From Cercis canadensis (lineage: Eukaryota > Streptophyta > Magnoliopsida > Fabales > Fabaceae): a DNA stretch of 64,000 nucleotides. The translations under genes were made by a program, and so were the position numbers. Location: contig QAOA01001436.1 in NCBI GenBank assembly GCA_003255065.1, positions 644,711-708,710 on the forward strand, in the 5' to 3' direction. Positions 49,692-62,610 of the stretch are shown piece by piece. The notes below the pieces were generated by a model that searched no databases, was not told where the DNA came from, and saw only the letters and a program-made list of their open reading frames with translations. The number at the start of each line of letters is the position of its first letter. Position 1 is the first letter of the stretch.

Positions 49692-51110
49692 CTAAAACAA
49701 ATAACAAAACAAGAAGAGGATCAATGAGAAAGAGAGAGCAAAAAATTGATACGAAGATACACGCAAAAATAGACAGATAGACAAACAAACACACATGCAA
49801 ACAGAGACGAGTATAAGATTCACCACAAAGATGTAAAAGACCATGCACGAGTATGCACATAGTACACACCCAAATAAATGCAAAGAAGCGCAATAATTTA
49901 AATTAAAAAATTGTTGGTTAACAAACAACCACCTCATGCGAGAAAGGGCAGCATAGAAACCTTAATTTACCCAAGCAGAAAAGTAGCAGGTCTTATTATT
50001 TATTCATTTCAAATTTCAAGGCTACCACATGCATACCTAATATAGCTTAAGTAAAAGAAAAACCAAATTATGCTATCAGAAATAATTGTAGAGTTGTGGT
50101 GTCTCCGGAAGCTATTAAATTCCAAGTATGGTACTATAGCTGTCTAATCTACAATTGAGACAAAACAGAAGAGCCCAATGCCTTAAATGTGAGACTGTCT
50201 AGTGATCTAAGAAGTATACTGTGGTAAAAGCCGGAGCACAATTCAACTGTAGATAATTAAAAGAGCCCAAGTGATTCTTATTTTGGACATCATTTCGATG
50301 AGTTACCACTCATCTATCATGAAGTAAGAAAACTTCTTCCGCAAACTGCCATAGTAGCACTCAGGTTGTGAGTCCTCGGCAGCTTCCTTCAATAGCGCTA
50401 TCTTATTAAAAAGATTCAACCCCAAAAGAAAAAAAAATTACGGCTTCAATAATGGATATAACAAGTAATCTTTTTGGGGAAACTTCTCAGCCAGCATCAC
50501 GATTTGATTAGAGAACACTGATTTTCCCAAAGGATTAAGCAAGCACATTCCTTTACCAGACATCCTTAAAAACCGACCGGAATAATTTATGCACCAGACA
50601 TCCTTGAAAACTTCTTCCCTGCGCCAATTAGCGAGTGGTGGAAAATAAAATTTGACTTTTTTTTAGACTAAACTCACCATTTTAAAGCAAAGAAAGTAAA
50701 ATCTTCGCCCTAATCACAAAGAAAGAAAAAAACCCTACATCTCATAAAAGTTGGACATGAACAGTACCAGAACAAGTAAGTCTAAAGACGCTACCTCCCT
50801 CCATCCGGCGAGGAAATCCAACCCGTTTGATCTCAGCTATTCGCCAATCGTACAGTCATCTACTGCTTCAGAAATAATCCTTCGTCGGTGTAATTTCTGT
50901 ATAGCGCCCTAGCCAAAACAACAACAACAACAAAAAAACCCTAATAAAACAGCCGAACATAGTCAATTAAACTTCTCCGCAACAGAAACTTACCAGAGGC
51001 TTCGAGTTCCGGCAGATCGAATTAGGGTTCCGACGTCGAAAGAGATAGAGTAGCAAGAGAAAGCGCAAACTAACACCTAAGAGTGACTGATACTTTCTCA
51101 GTGGGTTTTT
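49692..51110 (-). promoter_or_regulatory. spliced 5' UTR of the Agenet gene
   Basis: On the minus strand a GC-richer leader (about 51110 to 50994) ends with CCTCTG followed by the donor GTAAGT. The matching acceptor TTTTAG lies at 49693, ten bases before the ATG at 49681. The first intron is therefore about 1.3 kb and wholly in the leader. Long first introns in plant leaders often raise expression; that effect here is inference. The transcription start is not determined, but a T-rich run at 51103-51122 (plus strand) marks the upstream side. Confidence 0.6.
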
Positions 51111-51129
51111 TTTTTTTTTTTTCCCTTTC

Positions 51130-52917
51130 CTTTTCCTTGGCTGAGGAAAAAGCACTCGGTTTTTGTTTTTTTCCAGCGCAGAGAAAATGAATGTCAGCGA
51201 CGGGTATGGAAATTAAAAAAGTGAGTTTGTTCGTAAATAGTCAAGATCCAACGGGTATGAAAGTATAGGAGGATAATAACGTAACACGTGGATGGTCTTG
51301 ATTCTCAGGTAGTGAGTATCTAGGGTTAACTATGAAAACCGCCGCCTGTGGAAATGAATACGCGCGTCACAGGTACACTGGTCATTGGTTAATTTTAATA
51401 GCGAAGGGCAAATAGGTCAAGTAGGGTGTGTAATCAGTTCCATGAGAGGGTGGATAAACGGGAGTACGTGAAATGAGAGTCCCGAGACTACGAAGCTGAT
51501 TTTGTGTCCTTAAATTAGGAAAACTGAAAAAAGAAATCTAAAGTCATATTCTAGGTCGACACGTGGCATGATAGTTAGGTTGGGTCGGAGTGACACATCA
51601 TACATGATACGTGGCAAAAAAAGAAAAATAATAATCATACCTGGGTCTTCTCTGGGAACGAAAAGTTATCCGTATTGTAATAGTCGTTCTGGACCCTCGG
51701 ATCACCGTATATTTACGGAAGAAGCCATGAGGCTTTGAAAAGAAGGTGCAGGGATGCGAGCCTTCGTACTCCACGTTTGCTGTTTTGGCAAATGACACGC
51801 CCACACCATGACACCATGCAAAATGTGAAAAATAATGGAAATTCGCAGCCAAAAAAAAAAAATAATGGAAAATTATTTCAAGTTTCATAATCAAGGAGAA
51901 AAATACATTTAAGTATTAAAATATTAAAATTCCAATTAAGTGTTTGCTATACGAATAAAAATAATTAAAATATTTCTCAATATTTGTGTGACAAGTATTT
52001 ACTTAAAAGTTAAAAACTTTATTTTTTTTAGCACTTAAGTATCTTGTCTTTTTTATTTTGGAAGTTGAGAACAATTTTCCCTGAAAAATAATCTTACATT
52101 GCATAAACATGTGGTTAAATTAAAATCATGGCAATAGTCACATAAATATGTTAATTCAATTTTTTTAAAATAAATCTGAACAATTCTTAACCATGTTTTC
52201 GTTTTTGGATTATTTTGATAAAGAAATTTGTAAGATTTTTTGAATGAAAGGGTTAGTTTGTTATAAAAAGTTGGAAACTATAGGTTAGTGTGTTACAGTA
52301 TTAAAATGTGTTATTTTCACCTGTTACCTTCAAAATCGTTCCCCTGTCTTTCAATTAACAAAAAAAAGTAAAAGTAAACAACAAAGATATGTTCTCTTTT
52401 CCTAAAACTTAATAGATATGCTATGTTTTATATTTTTAAAATATCCTTAAACTTTAATTATTATTTAATATGTAATTTAGTAAACAACAACTAAGTTCTC
52501 ATATGATTTAACTAATCATTATTTTGCTTTAATATTATGCAGTATAATTTATTAACATCCGTATATTTTTATTAGTATGTATATATACTCCTTATGTTCC
52601 TAGGTTCTCAATAAATAATCTCGAGATTGATTTTATTTTAAAAGACTCATTTTATTTTATTTTTGGTGCTAAAAGACTTATTTTATTTAAAATAATATTG
52701 TTTACACACTAATTAAATTTATAATAATTCATAATATTATAATTGACATAATTTAAATTTAATTGAGCTTATATAACCCAAATTACTAACTACTCAAATA
52801 AAATAAAATAAAAAAAAAACTTGTTACTAACTACTATTACGAGACAATGTGAAAGTTAACCAATGAGTAGTAAGCATTTCTCTTTTGCTAATAAGGAAGG
52901 TTTGTGTCAAAGTTGTA
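51130..52917. other. intergenic DNA upstream of the Agenet gene
   Basis: Promoter side of the Agenet gene (including AACACGTGGAT at about 51283 and ACACGTGGCA at about 51560, G-box-like cores) and then very AT-rich DNA. No credible gene. Confidence 0.5.
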
Positions 52918-53119
52918 GATCAATTAGTCATAAAACTCTCATTACAATAAGAGAGTATTATTATGTTTGAGACCTCTTATTAACAAAATGAGAATCTTAA
53001 AGTACTCCACAACACAAAACTATAACTGTGAACACTTCGATAGCAAAACCCTATAGCATAGATAGCTCGTTCTAAATTTAATAAGTTTAACTCCGTCAAA
53101 AGATTAATATTAGGTCTAG

Positions 53120-53209
<90 letters not shown>
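52918..53209 (+). mobile_element. poly-A-tailed retroposon copy B with an 86-base poly-A run
   Basis: Same family as the minus-strand copy at 8102-8326. It begins at TAGATCAATTAGTCATAA and ends TAGGTCTAGGTTT followed by A only from 53124 to 53209. The poly-A length is unusually long for a plant locus; it may be a recent insertion tail, or inflated by assembly. The large Phe-only frame on the other strand is just this tail. Confidence 0.7.
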
Positions 53210-53214
<5 letters not shown>

Positions 53215-53724
53215 TAGTTTGTGAACGAAAAATGAAGCCTACCGTGTAATGCTGAAAAGAAAGGATGGTGAAGTAGGATCACGACTCAGCCATTTTATTC
53301 TTTTCGCTAATACAAACAAAATGTTTGCCCCATAGTTCATTTGATATTGCTTTCTAGATTTACGTATAAAACTAATCTAATTGTAATGTCAGTAGCACAC
53401 CAGTCTTTCTCGACCTGTGCCTTTCTCTCAAATAGTGATGATACTGCATACTATTCTAAACTAGCAAGTAATATAGAAAGTCGATCATCACAGTTTAAGT
53501 ATATAACAACTTTTCAGAAGGTGGTCAACTGGACATATCGGAACATTTAACAAGGATCTTAAACAGTAAGAGCCTCTAAGGCGAGCAAAGATAACATAAT
53601 GTTAAAATGTACAAGAAATTTCTTTTAGCACCTATAGTTAACTCCTCGATCGTCGTTGCCTCAAACCTGCTATGCTCCATGACTCGCATGACACAAACCC
53701 TTCAACTTCCCAAGCAGTTAGATG
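53210..53724. other. 3' flank of the MIP1/DUF547 gene
   Basis: Sequence downstream (in minus-strand sense) of the DUF547 stop codon, probably including its 3' UTR. The 69-codon plus-strand frame at 53341-53550 is unsupported. Confidence 0.5.
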
Positions 53725-56700
53725 TCACACCCACCATGGCTTCTCTATCAGATCCTTTGAGAACAAGTACCGGAACCTAGAACTGTAAGGCAACCATTCT
53801 ATGATCTGAGATGCCTTTTTGCTGGATTTACGATCTAGGCACTTCTGTATTGAATCATGAAGCTTCTTGTCAACACTTTCCATGACCCATCCAAGGAGAT
53901 CATCTGAGCTGATTGATGCTTCTCTAGAAAATCTTTCAAGCAATTTTGGGAGGAAAACTTTTCTTGACTTCTTCACAACTACATTTGCTTGAAGGAACTC
54001 TCTTTTCGCAATATCCAGTTCTTCTCTTATATTTGATGCTGAATAAACTTTTAGCTGCAGCATTGTAACAAAAAAGTTCTTGATCAACCCTTCTGAATCT
54101 TGGTATCAGAGAGCAAGAAGAATTATAGATGCAAAACTAAATTAAGAAGGATAAATACTATTGGAAGCGACTCTTTACAAAATGGTAGATAACATTTTTC
54201 ATAAATGACTTTGAATTTGATATTTAATTAATGAAGTAGAGGAGAAATGCAGACATTGATCTACATTGATCAATGATTTTTTTTTTTTTTCCTTGTTAAA
54301 AGAAGAACTGTTGATAGGTTAAAAAACGTGTTCGTAGGACCGTAGCTGTTTGTTCTTTGTACCACCAAATTATTTAAGAAAAACTAAACTCACCTAAAAA
54401 ATGAAGAATCAATCTCTAAGTGGCTATGATAAGGATCTAATCTTAACCTATACAAATAAATATCAACAATTAACTAAAAATGGCCTCAATCAGACTTAAA
54501 TCCCGTATTACTAATATCACATTTTTCCCTAATGATATTCAAACTGCATTATCATGTAAAAAAGTAAGAGAAAGAAAAATTACCACAGGATCTGACAAGG
54601 CTCCAGTACATAGGGCAAAGCAGACAAGGGGTTGGGAATTTGTAAGACCCAATTTTGAACTGATAAGCTGTCTTTCTTCACCACTTTTTTTCCTCAAGGC
54701 AGCAGACACGATGCTTTCAAGCCACTGCAGGTTATTTAACAATAGATAAAAATAACTTGGTGAAACATGGGATTCTAGAAAATACTATTTCAAGCCACTG
54801 AGGTTTTAGAAAATATTATTTCGAAATTAGAAAAACAAATTAATATATAAAATCAGGAGGCAAAAGTTGCTAGAACTGTCTAAGCAGCTTCCACTCACAC
54901 AGACGAAGAATTAATACTATAACCGATTATTGAGTTTTAATTTACTAAAAACAGAGGACTGCAAGCAGTACATGTAAACCTATGGAAAAACTAGAATCGA
55001 TAATTGATAGCCCTCAGCGGTCCAAAACAGAAAATGAGTAGGGGAATTTCATGGTCCCTGAACATTTCTGGTTCATAAAAATATTTCATCATTTGACTGC
55101 AAACATCCATAGACATGCCATGAGTTCATGTATGTTTCTGAGTGGTCTAAGTTTTGACATGAGGGTTAGGTGAGTACCCGTCCTATACGAGGTGTTCGGA
55201 AGCAAAAAATGGATTGCTCTATGGCATTCGCACTTACGATATGACCGCCAATGTTGTAAGCAGCCTGCACTATACAATTGTACGCATCAATTAACATTGT
55301 GTATCATAAGAAAAAAGGTATATTAAGGTGTCAGATATTCTCTGCATCCAAAACTATTTCCTGACATTTCAAAACCTCTAAGAATTTGCTTCTGACTGAT
55401 GGCAATATACATTCGAATAAAGAAGTGAACTACCTTGTGAAACAAGGCTAACCTCCTCAGAGAGCCCTGCGGAATTCCATATGCTAAATATGCCTGTCAA
55501 TGGCAGAATAAAGTTATATATAGTAAAAAAATGGGTAAAACATAATCATCTCTGATCACTTGACTATTACATGCATGACAAGAGCATTATGCACATTGAT
55601 CCAGAATGCAGTTTGGGCATCACGTTCCATTTGACTGACATTCGCCCTTTCCAGTTGCTCAACTAGAACCCTGAAGGTAAAAAGATAAAGAATTTGTGTG
55701 GTCATAAATTTAACAGGAAGAAATCTAGTGAAAGCTTGAAAGGAACGCAACAAGCATGCATAAAACTAAATCTGATACAATAAGTATTAAACAGTGTTTG
55801 AGGAAGCCAAATAAAAACCATAAATGCCTTTATGAATCAATCATATCCCATAAGTATTAACTTTGGTGTGTGGTGCATAATCGTAATGAGTTCTATTCAC
55901 TTTACCAGAGCATAGGGCAAATATTGGAGAAGACCCCAGAAATGAAGAAAAACTTGGGTCAATAAATGACAGGATCATAACTTGTGAAATCAGATCTTCC
56001 TGGGGAATTGTGAATTAGTTGTGAAAATGTCAAGTTTCCCCAAGAAAGCATGCACTAAATTAATGCAGGCAAAACAAATAAAGGTAACCGTCACAGTTGA
56101 TTCAGGTGCATTGAATTGATCATGTCTGGGAAGGAACAGGCAGTCTGTGGTTTTCTTTAACCATATAAAAGAAAGTAAACTAAATATATCATTCGTCTCA
56201 CTATCTTATATCCTTTTCGTAGGCCCTATTTAAAAATACTATTATAAGATGCCTACAAATTTTTTTATACAAATCCCAATCAAAGTATAATAAAATGAAG
56301 TAGTAAATAAACTCCTAGTTGTGAAATTTTCAGATTCCTACGCAGAAAATAACTTGTAGGTTCATCACTGCCTTAAGATACTAAATAGATGCACCTAAAA
56401 AATAATTGAATTTTGCTATTAACACTTTCAATATCTTATCTGAAATTATGATACTTATGGAATCAACCTGTAGTTATTGATGGCATAAGATGCATGAGAA
56501 GAATGACTCTTATGAGTAGATATCCAAGATATTTCAACTGCTGATTTGCAAGACCAATCTTGATCCTCTCCAATACCATGCCGAGGCTGTATAGCATTAG
56601 TGGACGACCTTGACAATAATGGTGATCTATTATTTTCAGCATTTCCAGTGCTTGCACTACGAAGCCAGCAATATACAGTGGCCATACACCTCACCATCTC

Positions 56701-59700
56701 CTCGGACAACTTACTTGGACATTGGTATAGATGGTCTTTTAGAGTTCGCAAAACTGGAGTTTTACCCACTGTAGAAAACTTTTCGTGAACCTGACTTATG
56801 ATTGAGATGAAAAATGTTACGAAAACACTGCATTAATGGGCGTGTGTAAGAATATTAACAGATACAGATTTATGGAGAATTATATTATAATTTATATATT
56901 AAACAAAAAGTGAGACCAAATCCCCTTTGTGTTTTAGATTCTTGGGATAACTCACTTTACTCTAGTACTTGTAAGCCTCCCACATCTAATGCTATCCATT
57001 CATAAGAAAAGCAAAGGAAACACGCAGTGCATACAAAGATATATCCACATAAAGAAGAGAAATAATGATATACTCTTACCTTAATGGAATCAGAACAAAT
57101 CTTTTCAAAACAAATGTTGCCTTTGCCACTCGATAAAGGAGCATGACTTGATCCTAAGTTTCTACCTTTGGAGTCATTTATTGAAATCAGAGCTTGAAGA
57201 GGTCGCAAAGGGAACTTCTTTGAGGAACAGAATGCACTTGAAATTATACTTGGATGCTTCCTGGATTCATGCTTGGTATGAGCAGGTGAAGCCACGCCAG
57301 AATTTTGTTCTGAAGGCGGCCGACTAACACAATTTTCAAAAATACTCCTGTACAGAGTAAGCACACGCTGCTCACGGCTTGTAACCTCTTCTTCAAGTAA
57401 CTCAATTTCAGCAATCAAGTCTTTTGTCTAAAAGACAGAAAAAGAAAAGGCAAACTTAACACTTCTGTTATAAAACATACAGAAGAACTACATCAAATAG
57501 TTAAGGTGTAGTAGTCCATATGACACCTTTACCATAAAATAAAGAACGTTATCAGAACGTAATCATTGCCACATATAAACTAATTAAATTGTATCAATAG
57601 CTTAATTCTTTACAGTAGGCATCAAGTTATTCACTGCTGCAGTATACTTATTCTCTTAGTTTTTATATGAATCCTCGAATTGAAATAGAAAAAGGAAATG
57701 AAATTCAAGACCAAAGGTCCTCACTTGAGACGCAACAGAGATTTACTGGTATGATAGGCATGTCTAAGACTCTAAGTAGTTAAGTATTTTTCATTCTTTC
57801 TGTTTTTTTTTAAAAAAAAAAAAAAAAAAAAGAAATAGGAAGAAACCTATGGGCTAAATCTGGAACTTTTAAGAATTTAGAACACAAATGTCAAATAACC
57901 TGAGCAGCAAAGTGCCTGTGTCCAGGAGATAATGTACTTGAGGCTCGGCCCATTGCTCTCTCAAGCAGGAGGCGCATAGATCTCTCCTGCTGTAGGCGTA
58001 ACTGCAGCTGCTCAACCTGCAAATCAGTATATTATTTACATCAACTTGCACAGATAAATAAGAACCTACACCATATCAAGTTTGTCTATTCATCATCTGG
58101 AGTCCTGCATGTCATATCATTTCTTCCCATGAATTCTAATGGAACAGATAAACAGAAGAGGCATCCCCCAAGAAGACAAATGATATGGCTTCCTAAATTT
58201 TGCTTATTTGCATGACTGTTATCTAGGAGCTCTTTTTCATTGAGACTTCTTGAGCTGAAAACGCTTCCAAATGTCTGCATTATATGACAAGGTCCTTTCA
58301 GGATTTGCTTCTGTAATCCATCCAAATAAAAGAGATCATGACAAATTTGTGCTACTAAATACAAATAACTTTATATCATTAAGTTCCATGATGAACCAAT
58401 TTGTTTTCTGTTTTTGAAGAGGGATTCTCAAGGTTTACTTCCTGTGTACTTTGGTTTAACCCACTCCCTCCCCCGTTTTTTTTTTTTTTTTTNNTTTTTT
58501 TTTTTTTTTTTTTTCAATTTAAACTTCTGTTAAGCATCAATAATAAAAAAAAGTTACATCAAATTTCACTGGGGGAAAAATGAAAGGAAGGATGTGAACA
58601 CCAGGAATAACCAGGGCCTTACTCCGTCATCTCAGCATGCAGAAAGTTGAACAAGAATTATTCACAAGATATATCAAAGTAGAGAATCTACAGATAAGAG
58701 GCATTTACATCCAGATTAATGCTTACATCTTTTTCCAAGGTTGCTTTATGATTCAACAAAGTATTCTTGTTGATATAAGTGAGATTGTCATGCAAACGAG
58801 TTTGTAACCTAGAAGCCCCTACAGACGGTGGCGATACCTGTTCAAGTCAAGTGGACACCAGTGAATTATCTTCTGAGTCATATTAAAAACTATAATACAA
58901 CGATTATGAAGAGCGTGTGTGAATGAAATAATTGTTTATTAACAAGTTATGAGATATGATTTGGAAGTTAATCATCAATTTAAATTGTAGTCTCACAAGT
59001 GATTCATTTTGATCTGTCTCTGTGGGATGCAAAACTCCACCTCTTGAGATCTTAAAGTTCCTGTCAGAAGCACTAAAAAGTGCACAAAAAGCAAACGCTC
59101 TGTCAGAAAAGGAAGCAATTGAAGGTGATAACTGCAATGTATCTCAAGGAACAAGACTAACATACAGAATAAAAACCCTGAATATAATCTCGAAAATCTT
59201 ATAGACCAATTTTTTCAATTGTCAGGTAAACTGTTAAATCACTAATATATTCAAACAGAACTACCAATAATCATGTTATTCGTCAAAATTCTTACTTTAG
59301 AAGAAAAGAAGTTTTGATAGGCAGGAAACCTTTGTGAAGCAATTGAACTCCAGTTACTATGAACCTCAGTATCTGGATGAATCTGTTCCAGCACCTACTT
59401 ACTCAAATAAAACACATTTACTTGGATATGCATTTACCATTACTGCCATCCCAAACGGCTCCAATGTTGCAACCATAAACCTCAAAATTTTCATTTACTC
59501 AACCTCCACTTTTCATGTCATCTTTGGATTGAAAAATTAGCACAATCTAACCTTTACTGAAGAAAGCCACGTAACTAGAAATAAATGTCACAGATAATTT
59601 CACAATATCCAAACATTAGCCAAAGAAAGAAATGGCCAAACAGTAACATGAGGAAGAGAGGGGGAAGGAGAAGGAAAAAGAAAAATCCACTAACGACACA

Positions 59701-59890
59701 AGGGAATATTTATCTGATCCTAGAAAAACCCACAACAACCAACATGAGCGATACTTGAGTTTAAAAATCTACACCTCTTAGAGCGCCTGTGTTGAGGTTG
59801 GGCATCTTGCCATGCCCGAGAATTTCCATTGTCTCTATATGCACCTGCTTCTGCCTGGCCTTGTTTTTCAACTACATTGAACTCACCCAT
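53725..59890 (-). CDS. MIP1 leucine-zipper plus DUF547 protein (At5g47380-like)
   Basis: Eleven coding exons: 59890-59775, 59072-58997, 58837-58727, 58016-57900, 57427-57080, 56790-56468, 55670-55571, 55493-55434, 55264-55178, 54724-54584 and 54054-53725. They have canonical borders, total 1809 nt and give 602 aa. The N-terminus starts MGEFNVVEKQGQAEAG and contains HRRSKSASDRNF across the first junction, a family hallmark. Residues about 75-165 form a coiled coil (RLHDNLTYINKNTLLNHKAT, VEQLQLRLQQERSMRLLLER, AEIELLEEEVTSREQRVLTL), the ternary-complex-factor MIP1 leucine zipper. A Ser/Lys-rich linker follows. The DUF547 domain (about 340-500) has AFWINVHNALVMHAYLAYG, AAYNIGGHIVSANAIEQSIF and LVCFALCTGALSDP; the C-terminus is an ELDIAKREFL helix, IIEWLPYSSRFRYLFSKD and ends KPWWV. 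MIP1 was named for binding MADS-box proteins, so a transcription-linked scaffold role is plausible; the biochemical activity of DUF547 is unknown. A leader intron lies upstream (60203-59909). Confidence 0.92.
58476..58514 (+). other. poly-T tract with two unresolved bases in an intron
   Basis: A T homopolymer is interrupted by NN at 58493-58494. It lies in the intron between exons 3 and 4 of the DUF547 gene, so it does not affect coding. The true homopolymer length is unknown. Confidence 0.9.
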
Positions 59891-59908
59891 TATTATTTCT
59901 TAACTATT

Positions 59909-60290
59909 CTAGAAAGCCCTCACATTCTTCTTCTATCAAGACTAGTATATTTACTTCACTAGAGACTATTACTAACATCAAAGGACCGAATTTAAACTTG
60001 ATATAAATGAGACTGGATGGAGTATATGAAATCATAGATCTAACGTGTTGCAAGGGGCAAGGGAGAGAGTGGGCCTAGGCGAGAGAGCATCCTCAAATAA
60101 TTGAATAAGAAAGTTTTAAATGGAAGAATTTACGTGATGCATTTGGGAAGAAATGTTAAAAGTGGAATCCTTTTGCAAGAGAAGAAAAATGTGAAGTAAT
60201 TACCAGTAGTTGCCCAAAGACTGCGACAACCAGACAAGATAGCTGCTCTGCTCGCAATTCAATTCTGCCACTTTGAGTTGTTGAGCGCAT
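59909..60290 (-). promoter_or_regulatory. 5' UTR exon and leader intron of the DUF547 gene
   Basis: On the minus strand a leader exon ends at 60204 (ACTACTG followed by GTAATT). The acceptor TTTCTAG ends at 59909, 18 bases before the ATG at 59890. The CT-rich stretch at 60330-60370 (plus strand) lies just upstream and may mark the promoter. The transcription start was not determined. Confidence 0.5.
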
Positions 60291-61950
60291 TCAATGTTTG
60301 GATTTAATTCATCCGCTGATCAACGACCCTCTCAGTCTCTCTTTTTCTCTTTCTTTCTCTCTCACTCTCAGAGATATACGAATTACCAACGCAGACTGAC
60401 CGATCCGTTAAATTTGATTTTGAAACGGCAAGTTTCAGTTCGACTGGCTCTCTGCCTTTCACCCGCCAAAATTTTCCCTTTCTTTCCCAAAAATCTATGT
60501 TCCGCTGAGTCGATCAAACTTTTTATTTTGGGCCATGAATGAAGTCAATCAAACTTAAACCTTTGCAAAATACCAACCAAACTAGTTCTAGGCCCCGGCC
60601 CATGGGGGTTGCAAATGCACGGTTCTATGTTAAAACTTTTCTACTCATAAGATATGGTTTTATATATTAATTATTAATAAATCATATCAATTTGATAAGA
60701 AAAGAGATAATAAATTAATAATTTAGATTTTCTATAAGACAGTAACAAGTTTTCTACTATAACCTAATATACCAATGAATTATTTTATGTAAAAATTTAA
60801 AAAATAATTGTTAAGTTTCCTAGAAAAACTTAATGAGTTTCATAAAATGACTTAAANTTATGTAAAAATTTAAAAAATAATTGTTAAGTTTCCTAGAAAA
60901 ACTTAATGAGTTTCATAAAATGACTTAAATTTTTTATTCATTGTTGGCATAAAATCCAATTGGTTTAAACAATTGATATGTAAAGAGAGACGAATATAAT
61001 AGTTTTCATTAATGAAACAAATAATTGGAAAATAAATTTTTAAGTTACAATATCAAAACAAATAAAACTTTTAAAAATATCTAAATATTAACATCTTAAT
61101 ACTCCCAATGAAAGAATGAGCATCACATCAACAAAAAAAATTGAAAGAATGAGTACCATATTTAGATATTATAAGCTTTATTAATTAATTCATAATTTTT
61201 TATCCAACTACTTAAGAATACATAATAACCCTTTTGTTCTCTAGCATATATGTAAAGCGTATATTGTTATAATATTTAAACGCTTTCCTTAATATTAGTA
61301 AAAAAAAATTAGCATAGAATTTCCAAATGTAGTTATATGTTATGTTGTGTATGATGAACAACTAATGCATAGATGAATGCTAATTCCCTACAGCATATGA
61401 CAGCTACCATGATTCCAAAGAAAATTAAAGTCACAAACCTGAATGAGGTTCCAATGCATAAGGAAATTCATTTGTCAAAGAAAAAAGGGAGCAAGAGAAG
61501 AAACTTGTAAGTTGTAACTATGATTTGCAGCATTTGGCATGATACTCGTGATAATAGTTATTTATTAAAATACCTAATATTTCGGATGAAAACTACACTT
61601 GTAGTTATTAAAAGCAAAAACTATATAGTTGAAACTGCAGACTACCAAATAAATAGAAAAATATATATTATATAGTTAATACATGTAAATTAGGCACTTG
61701 CATATAGATTGTGACCAAGACCAACATATATTTTAATACTAAAGGTTTTATTAATAGTTAAAATGATGGTTCATATAGGAAATTAATAAGTTAAAATGTG
61801 GTAATATTTTTCTTAATTACTTGAACCATGTGTCATCAGACGCAGGAAGTACTCAGGTGGGCAGCATATATAGTCCACATATAAATTGCAGTATTTGTTT
61901 AGTTTTAACAATAAGTGTGTCTATGGGTCAGCTTTTGCAAACTAAGACTA
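60291..61950. other. intergenic DNA, promoter side of the DUF547 gene
   Basis: After about 300 bp of moderate-GC promoter sequence it becomes very AT-rich, without credible genes. It includes the small assembly duplication at 60785-60929. Confidence 0.55.
60785..60929. repeat. direct duplication around a single N (assembly joint)
   Basis: 60785-60856 and 60858-60929 are the same 72 bp, identical as far as I can read, flanking the N at 60857. Same artefact type as at the other four single-N sites. Confidence 0.9.

Positions 61951-62610
<660 letters not shown>

Noticed and set aside
52980..53282. 100-codon minus-strand frame that is mostly Phe
   Set aside because: It is the translation of the poly-A tail of retroposon copy B.
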